This document shows, in pieces, positions 9,299-18,052 of a DNA stretch of 64,000 bases (positions are counted from its first letter, which is position 1; each line of letters begins with the position of its first letter). The stretch spans positions 1,302,001 through 1,366,000 of the forward strand of contig NC_027861.1 in NCBI RefSeq assembly GCF_000187245.1, given 5' to 3'. The translations under genes were made by a program, and so were the position numbers. The notes under the pieces were generated by a model that saw only the letters and a list, made by a program, of their open reading frames with translations, had not been told where the DNA came from and did not search any database. Source of the DNA: Ogataea parapolymorpha DL-1 (lineage: Eukaryota; Ascomycota; Pichiomycetes; Pichiales; Pichiaceae).

Positions 9299-10717
9299 TC
9301 ACTGTGTCAGGTGGAGAAGAAATTTTTGTACGCGATCTCTTTCTTGTTGTGTCAGGTCGAGCTGCAAAACAAACCGGGCGATTTTTGCTCGCACCTCGTC
9401 CGCGTCGCGGACCTCGTACTTGTGCAGCCGCTGTGCCACCTTCAGAAGACACGCCAGCACGTCGTAGCGCACGCTGGCCAGCCCCCGTCCCTGCGCCGCC
9501 AGCTGCTCCAGCACCGCGACCGCCGCGTCGATCGTCGCTGGCGAAAACGCGGTGTACGGGTTTCGCAGCAGCTCGAGCACGCCGTAGCACGTCTGTTTGG
9601 CCACCACGGCGGCGAATGCCCCCATTCTCGGCAGCAGCTCCGTCGCCACTACGCTCAGCAACGCGCCGCACACTTGCGGATACTCGCCCGCGCGCGCCAC
9701 GCCAGGCAGCGCGTAGTCCACGAGCAGCCACGCAATTTGCCTCTCGAGCTCGTCTTGGGCGCCCGTCGAGGCCGTCAGCACGGCAATCGCCGTCGCGTAC
9801 GCCGTCGGCAGCACCATCCGCGACTCTTCTGGCGGCGTCAGCGACGGCAACGCCAGCAGACACGGCGCAATCGTGTCCAATAGCAGGCCTGCTACGCTGC
9901 TTCGCGCAATAATGTTTTTCATACTCGGCGGCGAGTTCACCTTTGCCACCACCGTCTGGAGCACCTCGCACGCCGAGCTCTTCACCAGCACATCATGGTC
10001 GTCAAGGTAGTGCAGCAAGAGCAGAAAAATCACGTTCCAGCGGGCCTCTATGTCACTTCCTTGGAGAAAATCCACTAAAAAGGCCAGACTGCCGATTCTC
10101 GACATATACTTCGTTCTAATCCGCTCATCCTCGCCAACAGGTTCGCGGCCCACAAGTGGCGTGTCTATGGACCCGTCGGCAGCATTTTGAGACTTTCTGT
10201 ACCCACCAGCAGACACTTTTGTACGGTGCTGGCTGACCTTTCCAAATTTGCGTAACATGGGCACATATCCATCCATAAGCACGAATATCTCGTCTTTGGA
10301 GGGTTCAACCTGGCATAGAATATCGTGCACAGCCTGAGCCGACTCCTTGGACGACCACGGATGGCGCTCGTCATAGTAGAGCGAAACTCTGTCCAGCAGC
10401 TTGTAGCGGTCGTATACGGAGGTGAATTGGAGGACCTGCCGCAAAGCGTGTAGTTGCGCCTGTTTGTGCTGGCGTGAAATTTTCTGTTCACGCGGTTCTT
10501 TTGGACGGAACCAGGTCCACTGCATCTCTGGCACGGCGAGCATTTCCAGAAGCTCGTCAACCACCACCTGCCAGTTGTCGGGGTTGACTGCCGGTTCTGG
10601 GCTGGGACTCATGCCGCCATCTGATCCCGGTCGACGCTCCAGACGACACTCAAGCTCCCGCAGTCCTCTCTGCGGGTCCAACCTCAGCGTCTCCAGTATA
10701 GTTTTGACGTCCTCCAT
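9299..10717 (-). CDS. TTI2: Tti2-like protein, TTT complex (Tel2-Tti1-Tti2) subunit
   Basis: This 472-residue, probably alpha-helical protein resembles Tti2, which works with Tel2 and Tti1 in the maturation of PIKK kinases (Tor, Mec1, Tel1, Tra1). The supporting region is the central block R-W-N-V-I-F-L-L-L-L-H-Y-L-D-D-H-D, followed by V-K-S-S-A-C-E-V-L. Later comes L-P-S-L-T-P-P-E-E-S and an A-Y-A-T-A-I-A-V-L helix, the signature order of the Tti2 family. No catalytic motif is expected. The gene is GC-rich and lies in tandem upstream of PTP1 with an 11-bp gap. It is divergent from NUP1 with 222 bp between the two ATGs. Identification rests on remembered family patterns, so it is less certain than its neighbours. 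Confidence 0.72.
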   Translation of the reverse strand: MEDVKTILETLRLDPQRGLRELECRLERRPGSDGGMSPSPEPAVNPDNWQVVVDELLEMLAVPEMQWTWFRPKEPREQKISRQHKQAQLHALRQVLQFTSVYDRYKLLDRVSLYYDERHPWSSKESAQAVHDILCQVEPSKDEIFVLMDGYVPMLRKFGKVSQHRTKVSAGGYRKSQNAADGSIDTPLVGREPVGEDERIRTKYMSRIGSLAFLVDFLQGSDIEARWNVIFLLLLHYLDDHDVLVKSSACEVLQTVVAKVNSPPSMKNIIARSSVAGLLLDTIAPCLLALPSLTPPEESRMVLPTAYATAIAVLTASTGAQDELERQIAWLLVDYALPGVARAGEYPQVCGALLSVVATELLPRMGAFAAVVAKQTCYGVLELLRNPYTAFSPATIDAAVAVLEQLAAQGRGLASVRYDVLACLLKVAQRLHKYEVRDADEVRAKIARFVLQLDLTQQERDRVQKFLLHLTQ

Positions 10718-10939
10718 ACTGTTCGAGCCTGAAAAACCGTTTTACCCGGCCCGATTATTTTTTTATTTAGCAAAACTATCTTGTCTAACGGCCCAGCACT
10801 TCCTGACAAGCCCGCCGCTGCTGCACAGAACCAGCCTCTCTTCCTGAGCCAGCGACTTGCACCGCGATACATTGAAGCATTAACCGGAAAAACAGGCAGT
10901 TGCACGGGATATTAGTTTTTTAGCGACCTGAAACAAAAC

Positions 10940-13453
10940 ATGGAGTCTTCGCTGAAAAGGGTCTTTTCGGCGACGCCTGACCCGTCTGCGCGGCCGTCAA
11001 AGCTCAAGAAAATCACAAGCAGCATTCTAAACATCTTCCAGCGGCCCAAGGACGCCAGCTTCGACACCTCCGGATCACAGCCATCGAGACCCAACACCAG
11101 CATTGCCCCTAATCTCAGTCTCAACCACGACTCGTTCCGCTCCCAGTCGTCGCCAATCACCGCCCGCCAGCTGGAGCAGTACTACGAGTCCATCAAACGT
11201 GAAAATAACATGCTGTCCTCGAGACTGCGCGATGCAGACGAAAGCCTCAAGGCAGAGTCCACAAGTCTAGGTGACGAGACCGTGCTCAACGGCACCGCGC
11301 GCTCGCCAGTGCCTCCAGCGGCCGCCAAGCGCAAGGTGTCCGCGTCAGCCAGCCATCCTCCGGCAAAGCAGCCCAAGAAGCCAACAACCTCCTTCTCAAT
11401 CGACCCTATAGAACGCGCCCAGCTAATAGTGCTCAAACGGAGAATGCAGCAGGATAAGTACCGCAAGTCCAGAATGGCGTATCTGCGTGACCATACCAGA
11501 AACCTTGTGCACACGTCATCCAACACGTCTGCCCGCTCCAGGTATGTCGATACCTCAGTCGAGACCATTGAGCATGCCCCGGAACTTGCAACCAAGACAA
11601 CTTCGGTGCAGAAAATTCCTAAAGAACGGCTCAACCAGCACGGCATCTTCAAGGCTGTGCTCGACTACGACGACGACGAAGATGAGCCAGAGGTCAAGAA
11701 GGTGGAGGTGAAGCCCTTGACCGAGAAAATAAAGTTTGCGCCAAAGAAAGACGTCCAGTTTGCTCCTGAGAGGCTGGCGACCTCGTTCGACACAGCCACA
11801 AAGCCAAAGTTCGTGCCCGAGAAGAAGCCAGAGCAACCCCTGGAGTCTGCTCCATTGAAACCAACCCCAGCATTCACATTCACGGACAAGAAACAGACAG
11901 AGTCGCCGACGTTCTCGCTTCAGCCTGCGGACTCAAAGCCGAAGTCTGCGGACTCAAAGCCAGACGTTCCTTCGTTCTCGCTTTCGAATGGCTCGTCTGC
12001 TCCCTCAGTGTCGCTTCCAAGCACAGCAGGAAAAAACGAAGAAGAAGAGCCAAAAAGAAAGAAGTTTACGTTTGGGTCTAAGCCAGACGACTCTTCCAAG
12101 CCCGCTCCTGCGTTCTCCTTCAGCACAGACTCCCAAAAACCGCTGTTCTCGTTTTCCAAGCCTGAACAGCAACCTATACAGAAACCTGAGGAAAAAGATC
12201 ATGCAGAGTCGAAGCCAAGCTCGGCATTTTCGTTTGGTGCTAAACCTGCGGACTCTGCTGAAAAACCTGCTCTGCCGTCTTTCTCCTTTGGAAGCCAGAC
12301 CAAGCCGGCCGTGGAGGAGAAAAGAGAGGCCAAGAGCCAGGAGGAGGCCAAGTCTGCGCCTTCCGCGGCATTCTCGTTCGGCACGAAAGCACAAACCCCA
12401 GCTTTCTCGTTCTCCAAGCCGGCGGAGGAGTCTGCCAAGCCTGCTGCTCCTACATTTTCGTTCAGCTCTAAGTCGGAGCCGTCCAAACCAGAGTCGGCTA
12501 AAATAGAGCCAGCTAAGCCAGAAGAACCGGCAAAAAAGCCAGAAACACCGGCTTTTTCGTTCGGTGCGAAGCCCGCTGAAACGACACAGAACAAGGATGA
12601 GCCAACCAAGCCTGCCACGCCTTCCTTCTCCTTTGGCTCAAAACCAACAGAACAAGCAACCCAGTCCGCTGAAACTGCCAAGCCAGCATTCAATTTCTCC
12701 AGCAACTCGTTTGGCGCCCAACAGGCCGAAAAGGAGGAACAGAAACCCACAGAGTCCAAGCCCTTCAGTTTCGGTGCAACCAAACCAGCGTTCTCGTTTG
12801 GCTCCCAGCCGTCGCAGTCCGCCGCGGCTCCTGCCTCCTCGAGCTTTGGAGCCTCTACCGGCACGGCTGCCAATCCGGCTTCTGGCTCAGTATTTGGCTC
12901 TGGGGCGCCGGCCTCAACTCCTTCATCATCCACGTCTGGCTTCTCGTTCGGTGCCGCATCAAAACCGGCTGCTCCCGCTGCTCAGCCGGCACCAGCGTTC
13001 TCTTTTGGCACGTCGCAGGGCTTCTCATTCGGCAAGCCGGCCAACAGCACGAACGGCTCCCTCAATTCTGCGGGATCTGGCTCGTCTGCGTTTGGCCAGC
13101 CAACCGCGTCTGCGCCTGCACAGCCCGGATTTGGCCTCTCGGGCTCGCTCACAAATCCAAGCGCAGGACAGTCTGTGTTTGGTGGGTCGACGCCGCAGCC
13201 GCAGAGCAAGATCTTCAACCTGGACGGAACGCATTTTGGCCAAGCACAGCCCCAGAGCCAGACACCGTCCTCGTTTGGCGGGTTCAACCCGTCCAGGTCT
13301 GCCACGCCAAACTTCGACTTCACGGGGGCCTCCAGCTCGGCCAATGTGGACCCTTCCTCGGTGTTTTCGGCTGCGCCATCCACCACACCTCCTCCAAACA
13401 CCCAGACTCGCCGCAAGATCTATCCGCGGAGCATGCTGAGAGGAAGAAGATAG
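10940..13453 (+). CDS. NUP1: FSFG-repeat nucleoporin, Nup1-like
   Basis: The 837-residue nucleoporin carries more than a dozen FSFG/FTFG repeats from about residue 310 to 720, spaced by Lys/Pro/Ser/Glu-rich linkers, then looser FG repeats. The N-terminus holds a basic amphipathic segment (K-L-K-K-I-T-S-S-I-L-N-I-F) like the membrane-binding helix of Nup1/Nup60. The extreme C-terminus, R-R-K-I-Y-P-R-S-M-L-R-G-R-R, resembles the basic R-K-I end of Nup1. The protein would sit on the nuclear basket and bind importins. Nup2 is less likely because no Ran-binding domain is visible. Transcription is divergent from TTI2. Confidence 0.78.
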   Translation: MESSLKRVFSATPDPSARPSKLKKITSSILNIFQRPKDASFDTSGSQPSRPNTSIAPNLSLNHDSFRSQSSPITARQLEQYYESIKRENNMLSSRLRDADESLKAESTSLGDETVLNGTARSPVPPAAAKRKVSASASHPPAKQPKKPTTSFSIDPIERAQLIVLKRRMQQDKYRKSRMAYLRDHTRNLVHTSSNTSARSRYVDTSVETIEHAPELATKTTSVQKIPKERLNQHGIFKAVLDYDDDEDEPEVKKVEVKPLTEKIKFAPKKDVQFAPERLATSFDTATKPKFVPEKKPEQPLESAPLKPTPAFTFTDKKQTESPTFSLQPADSKPKSADSKPDVPSFSLSNGSSAPSVSLPSTAGKNEEEEPKRKKFTFGSKPDDSSKPAPAFSFSTDSQKPLFSFSKPEQQPIQKPEEKDHAESKPSSAFSFGAKPADSAEKPALPSFSFGSQTKPAVEEKREAKSQEEAKSAPSAAFSFGTKAQTPAFSFSKPAEESAKPAAPTFSFSSKSEPSKPESAKIEPAKPEEPAKKPETPAFSFGAKPAETTQNKDEPTKPATPSFSFGSKPTEQATQSAETAKPAFNFSSNSFGAQQAEKEEQKPTESKPFSFGATKPAFSFGSQPSQSAAAPASSSFGASTGTAANPASGSVFGSGAPASTPSSSTSGFSFGAASKPAAPAAQPAPAFSFGTSQGFSFGKPANSTNGSLNSAGSGSSAFGQPTASAPAQPGFGLSGSLTNPSAGQSVFGGSTPQPQSKIFNLDGTHFGQAQPQSQTPSSFGGFNPSRSATPNFDFTGASSSANVDPSSVFSAAPSTTPPPNTQTRRKIYPRSMLRGRR

Positions 13454-13606
13454 AGTGTATGTAATGTAATTAAAGTTTGAAACCATCCTCGTGATCCGGG
13501 CTGTGCAGCAGGTATCCCCAGACGGGACGACAGCACGAAATTTTCTAGAAAAATAACACTTGTGTATTAAAACCTACCATTTTTAACACCCGAATTACGA
13601 TCTGTC

Positions 13607-14213
13607 ATGTCGACAATTCCACCTGAAGGTAAGTAAACACAGCTTTATCAGACTAACATTAGTTCTTTGGGCTCAAAGATCCAACGATTCGATTCCAGAG
13701 AAAAACCTGCTCTATCTGACGATCAATGTGGCCGATGTGGAGAAGCCAGAGATCACGCTGAGTGCCACCGAATTGAAGTTCGAGGGCAAGTCGGGCGAAA
13801 AGCATTATAAGCTTGACATTGAGTTCTACGACGAGATCGACGAAAAGAAGTCCAAGTACCAGATCACGGGATCCCACATCTTCTTTATTCTGTACAAGAA
13901 GAAGCTCAATGCCGAGTTCTGGCCTAGACTGACTAAGCTGAAGGTGAAGCAACACTACATAAAGACCGATTTCGACAAGTGGGTCGACGAGGACGAGCAG
14001 GACGAGAAAGACGACGACCTGCAGAACTCCATGGGCGACCTGGGCAACGCCTTCGGCGACGAGTCGATCGACTTTGCCAAGCTGGCAGCCGAGAGCGGCG
14101 GCGAGTTCCCCTCGCTGAACACTCCTAGCGAGCTGGACCAGCTGAGCAGCTCTGACGAGGAGGAGGCGGCCTCTGACGACAAGGCGCAGGAGCAGCCGAG
14201 CGAAGAAAAATAG
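13607..14213 (+). CDS. SBA1: Hsp90 co-chaperone p23/Sba1, two exons
   Basis: Exons 13607-13628 and 13663-14213 join into a 190-residue protein. Exon 1 encodes MSTIPPE plus one base. Joining creates E-V-L-W-A-Q-R-S, matching the invariant V-x-W-A-Q-R-S start of yeast p23. Without splicing, a TAA follows after two codons. The CS domain continues to F-F-x-L-Y-K-K and E-F-W-P-R-L-T-K, then Y-I-K-T-D-F-D-K-W-V-D-E-D-E-Q-D, the p23 signature that contacts the Hsp90 N-domain. The tail is acidic and lacks the Gly-Ala repeats of S. cerevisiae Sba1. The product stabilises ATP-bound Hsp90. It converges on the epimerase gene with a 45-bp gap. Confidence 0.95.
13629..13662 (+). other. 34-nt spliceosomal intron in SBA1
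   Basis: The 5' splice site is GTAAGT, the branch site is GACTAAC (13651-13657) and the 3' splice site is TAG at 13660-13662. Only five nucleotides (ATTAG) follow the branch-site C. The phase-1 junction restores the p23 W-A-Q-R motif, which strongly supports this boundary. Confidence 0.93.
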
Positions 14214-14258
14214 TTTAATACATAGATGATGATATTTTAGTATTCCCTTCCATTGTGC

Positions 14259-15140
14259 CTAAATGATAGTAATTGTGTGCTGGCACTGCCACCGTCCGCC
14301 TTTGGTGACCGTTATGCCCTCAATTGCGCCGAACTCGACGCAGCACATGTTGCGGTAGCTGGATTTCGGCTCGAAGTCCTTCATCTTGTCCGCACCCTCT
14401 TTCCACGGGTTCCAAACCACCAGGTCGCTCAAGTTGTCCGACGCAGTGAGTCTCACGTTGTAGTTGCCCGACAAAATATCAATTTCCCGGTTGTTCTCGC
14501 CCAGCTTGTACAATTTGTCTGTCTGCTCCTCCACCTTGAGCATAGGACTGGTATCTAGCCGGTATCGGGTCTGCAGTCTGTCCAGATATTTGGCCCCCTT
14601 CAGCCCCGTGATATACATGTCGCGAACACAGGGCACTCGAAAATAGGTGTGGTACAAAAATTGAAACTCCAGCTCAGACACGTTCTCGTTGACAAGGCTC
14701 GTGTTCACTGTGATGCGGTCCGAAAATAGCTCGAAAACCATCGACAGCTCAAACTTTATAGGCTGGCCATAGAATTGGCACCAATTTTTGTACTGCTGCT
14801 CGTTCTCGCACTGCCGATGGCTTAGCCGAAACCGTGCTACCGTGCACTCTGTCAAAACCTCCGCTATGACAAAGTCCCAAGCCATGTTGCGCACAAACCC
14901 ATGCTGCTGAACCGTTTTCAGGCTCTCCAGGTACGACTTGCCAAATGCTGGGAAAATCAGCGGCATGCCGCCCCTCACAGGCGTCGAGCTCTTGCTCGAC
15001 AAATTGGCAGCTTCCGAGAGATACAAGTATTCATCACCATTCACCACAAATGAGACCAAAGTGCAGCCTTTTTTCGCAACAGAGGCATGTGCCTTGCCGT
15101 ACGAAAACTTGATCAGATCACTTTCCACCTCAACAGACAT
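14259..15140 (-). CDS. Glucose-6-phosphate 1-epimerase (YMR099C family)
   Basis: The 293-residue protein matches the D-hexose-6-phosphate mutarotase family, which interconverts the alpha and beta anomers of glucose-6-phosphate. Readable marks are V-R-G-G-M-P-L-I-F-P-A-F-G (about 50-62), Q-Q-H-G-F-V-R-N-M-A-W with the catalytic His region, F-L-Y-H-T-Y-F-R-V, and the distal V-V-W-N-P-W block and C-V-E-F-G. The size equals S. cerevisiae YMR099C (297). The ATG at 15140 gives MSVEVESD; an upstream GTG at 15230 is ignored. It lies in tandem downstream of the ferroxidase gene. Confidence 0.92.
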   Translation of the reverse strand: MSVEVESDLIKFSYGKAHASVAKKGCTLVSFVVNGDEYLYLSEAANLSSKSSTPVRGGMPLIFPAFGKSYLESLKTVQQHGFVRNMAWDFVIAEVLTECTVARFRLSHRQCENEQQYKNWCQFYGQPIKFELSMVFELFSDRITVNTSLVNENVSELEFQFLYHTYFRVPCVRDMYITGLKGAKYLDRLQTRYRLDTSPMLKVEEQTDKLYKLGENNREIDILSGNYNVRLTASDNLSDLVVWNPWKEGADKMKDFEPKSSYRNMCCVEFGAIEGITVTKGGRWQCQHTITII

Positions 15141-15236
15141 TACAGAACAAACTATTATCGGCCGCACTTTCAGGCCTGGCACGCGCTCGTAGCCTATCGC
15201 GATTTTTAAATTATGTACACACCCGTGCACCGCCGC

Positions 15237-17171
15237 CTACTCGAGCTCGCGGAACCGTTTATCGAGCTCCTCGAGCTCCTCGATCATCTGGCGCATTTCC
15301 TCTCTCTTCTTTACTGTTGAGGATGACGAGCTGAGCATTTCCCGCTGCTCCTGGTTCAACTTCAGCATCAGTTTCCGGATCATTCTCCGCTCCTCTGCTG
15401 CCACGTTCTCGGACCTGTTCAAGTCGCCCATACCGTAGGAATAAATACATTTGAGGCCGTAGAGCGCAATGACTGTGCACGCGGCCAGCGCCACATAGCC
15501 CTTAAACGTGAACCCATCCGGTAATGGTGGCGGTTGCACGTTTTCACCGGTCAGGTCCAACCAGTGCTTGGTGTTGGCAGCAGCATTGCCTTTATAAGGT
15601 GTCTCGGAAGCTTTGCAAGCATGCAAAAAGTATTCAGGCAGTTCTTTTGATGCAAACTGTTCCTGAAGCTCCAAGGGAGCTTCAATGAGAGTCAAAGCAA
15701 GACCCTGTTCAAGATGGAAGTCCAGATGGCAGTGGAAGAACCAGATACCTGGGTTTTTGGCCTCAAACCGCAGCACCATGTGACCATTGCCTTCCACAAT
15801 CATTGTGTCTCTGCGAACAGGGATCTCTGGTAGATTTGTTTCTGCGTCCGGGTCGTAGTGGTGGGGATCGTCGTATTGGTCGGATCTAACTACGGTCTGG
15901 AATTGATGGCCGTGCAAGTGGAACGGATGCTTGTTGTCGTCTTCGTTATTCACCACAAGCTCCACAACGTCGCCGTAGCTTAGCACAAACGAGTTCGTGT
16001 TGGATCCGTATATTTTGGCGTTGGAAACGTACTCCTTAGGGGCAGTGAGTGCCGTGAGCAGAGTCGGCACTTTAGGAGCAACGTAAGTGTAGTTGTTGAA
16101 AAATGCATAGTTGACACCGTCTCCCAGGTTCTCCATGTGCAAAACAACCTCTATGCGATGGTCTGGGTCTGGAAGAAGAGGCTCGTTGTCTAGAGGACGT
16201 AGCTCGAAGTCGTCGAATGGAGCATATGAATCGATGTCCAGCCACTCTTTTTTCAGCGTTGCGTCAGGCAAGCTCTTGTCGTAAACAAGCTGGTTGACAG
16301 AAACATACTGTAGATCAGCTGGCAAGGCGTCCAACATGGAAATATCCAGCGCATGGACAATACCGAAGTTTCTGGATGCAGAAGACTTGGTTTTCAGCAA
16401 AACACTCATTCTTTGGCCCACTGCCAAGTATATCATGGAGGCCCTGGCAGGATGAAGATACACGCCGTCCACCTCAATGATATCGACGTCGTGATCTTCA
16501 AAAAACAGGTACTGTGACGACATGATTCCAATATTCGCAATTCTGATCAGATACGTGGTGTCGGGCTCTACCTCGAAAGTGATGTTCTTGGTGTCGTTTA
16601 TGAGCGTGTTTTGAGGAATCGGCTCGGCTCCTGTGGGATTGTATAGAGAAAGCTGCTTCTGAACCAAGACCTCACTTGAATCATGATACCAATCACTTAG
16701 GGAGAAAACGAGCTCCTTGTCAAACTTGTAGTTGGATTCCACCTCCTCATCGTGGACAATAAACAACCCACGTAGTCCATCGCTGTACTGCGAGCCGCTG
16801 TGGCTGTGGTACCAATACGTTCCTACTTGATCCACCGTGAACTCGTAGACAAAAGACTCACCAGGAGGTATCGGACATTGTGTGACGGCAACGGGCCCAT
16901 CCATATGGTTGGAGCCATTCTGAAGCAGACCATGGAAGTGTAAAGATGTTGAGACGTCGAGCCCGTTGATTAGATGGAGTTGCACGGAGTCGCCCTTGTT
17001 GACCTCAATGGTGGGCAAAGGCCAACTTCCGTTAAACGAGATGACTCGGCGCTCCTTCACGCCGTCTGGATTGGCTGTGATCCACTTCGTCTCGTAGAAA
17101 AGTGTATGTGTCTTAGCAGCAGCCTGGCATACTGCCATGGCAATAATGCCCAGGGTTACCAATAACACCAT
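15237..17171 (-). CDS. FET3: Multicopper ferroxidase, Fet3/Fet5 type
   Basis: The 644-residue product has a signal peptide (about 1-19), three cupredoxin domains, one membrane span (about 560-580) and a cytosolic charged tail. The copper ligands are present: HFHG (78-81), WYHSHS (120-125), HPFHLHGH and HCHLDFHLEQGL. Residues that make Fet3 an iron oxidase rather than a laccase are recognisable: Glu in T-G-A-E-P-I-P-Q, Asp in I-S-M-L-D, and Tyr in N-Y-T-Y-V-A-P-K-V-P. The enzyme oxidises Fe2+ for uptake by an Ftr-type permease. Fet3 acts at the plasma membrane and Fet5 at the vacuole; the sequence does not settle which this is. The divergent neighbour is the vacuolar iron importer CCC1. Confidence 0.92.
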   Translation of the reverse strand: MVLLVTLGIIAMAVCQAAAKTHTLFYETKWITANPDGVKERRVISFNGSWPLPTIEVNKGDSVQLHLINGLDVSTSLHFHGLLQNGSNHMDGPVAVTQCPIPPGESFVYEFTVDQVGTYWYHSHSGSQYSDGLRGLFIVHDEEVESNYKFDKELVFSLSDWYHDSSEVLVQKQLSLYNPTGAEPIPQNTLINDTKNITFEVEPDTTYLIRIANIGIMSSQYLFFEDHDVDIIEVDGVYLHPARASMIYLAVGQRMSVLLKTKSSASRNFGIVHALDISMLDALPADLQYVSVNQLVYDKSLPDATLKKEWLDIDSYAPFDDFELRPLDNEPLLPDPDHRIEVVLHMENLGDGVNYAFFNNYTYVAPKVPTLLTALTAPKEYVSNAKIYGSNTNSFVLSYGDVVELVVNNEDDNKHPFHLHGHQFQTVVRSDQYDDPHHYDPDAETNLPEIPVRRDTMIVEGNGHMVLRFEAKNPGIWFFHCHLDFHLEQGLALTLIEAPLELQEQFASKELPEYFLHACKASETPYKGNAAANTKHWLDLTGENVQPPPLPDGFTFKGYVALAACTVIALYGLKCIYSYGMGDLNRSENVAAEERRMIRKLMLKLNQEQREMLSSSSSTVKKREEMRQMIEELEELDKRFRELE

Positions 17172-18052
17172 AACAAAGATTTTTGGTCAAGATCAGAAAA
17201 ATTGAACAAAAAAAATAAAAAAAAATACGAAAGGACTACAGACGCGTCGATTAAGCAGGATATAAGAAGATCAACGCTATCACAAAATTTGAGTTCGCGT
17301 TCATGCGATGTGCGAACTCGGGTGCGCACTTCGGACAGCGGAATAAGACGAGTTCTTCCATCACATTAGACACCGTAATATTTAATCTTTTAGTTTTATT
17401 AATTACGCTGAAAAGATGACGTTCTGACAGGTGTGTTCAGCCTTGCTTGTAGGGTTCACACAATACAACGTGCTTTCTCGCGTCGGCGAAAATCTGTCAA
17501 AACAAATTTGTATGTGTCTAGAATCCAACAGTTGATTAGCAATGCCCGTTGGAAAATTCATGATGACAATTTATCGGCCTCTGATTTGCTAAATTTTGAC
17601 AAGAGGGGCCTGCAGTTAGCGCTCAACAGTAACAATCCCAGTGGGCGGCACACGACCCAACATATTTTTAAAAGGTGCTTCAAAAATTTAAAAGTTTTAT
17701 ATATTGACGATCTCTCTGTCCACACTACTAGTGCGTGATTTCTTCAGTAATACAGCGTGCTTTGAACTTTTTCATCAGTGAGCGCAACTTATCTCCACTC
17801 AATTGCTACTGCCATCCCATTTGCTAATATAATAGCAGGTTCTTGGCGTGTATTTCGGACGACCTTGCAAAAGAATTTAAAGTTCAGTCAAATATTAACT
17901 GCTAACCGCGCAACTCACACAGTCTTGTTACAGTCCAGACGGTGCCGCTATTTGCTCCTACACATTACTAGTATCTTTTGTGACAGATTGCTTGGTCGAT
18001 ACTATCAATTTTACACAGGAAATCAGCAATCATACATAAATAACAGCCAGAT
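17172..18052. promoter_or_regulatory. 881-bp divergent promoter between ferroxidase and CCC1
   Basis: No gene is seen here. The region serves two iron genes with opposite expected regulation. Visible candidate sites are an 8-bp inverted repeat GAGTTCGC/GCGAACTC with a 13-nt spacer (17291-17319). Next to it is GGGTGCG (17320-17326), whose reverse strand CGCACCC fits the Aft1 consensus YRCACCC. A GATA-type site is present (AGATAAG on the reverse strand near 17788-17794). Functional assignment is inference. Confidence 0.5.

Noticed and set aside
9076..9912. Long open frame on the plus strand opposite PTP1 and TTI2
   Set aside because: It is Arg/Pro/Ala-rich and arises from G/C-ending codons of the genuine minus-strand genes; it shows no domain.
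9288..9971. A 537-residue version of the PTP1 protein
   Set aside because: The added N-terminus is low-complexity Arg/Gly/Ala sequence read out of frame through TTI2; family homology begins after the ATG at 9287.
12199..12933. 244-codon frame antisense to NUP1
   Set aside because: It mirrors the FSFG repeat codons and has no independent features.
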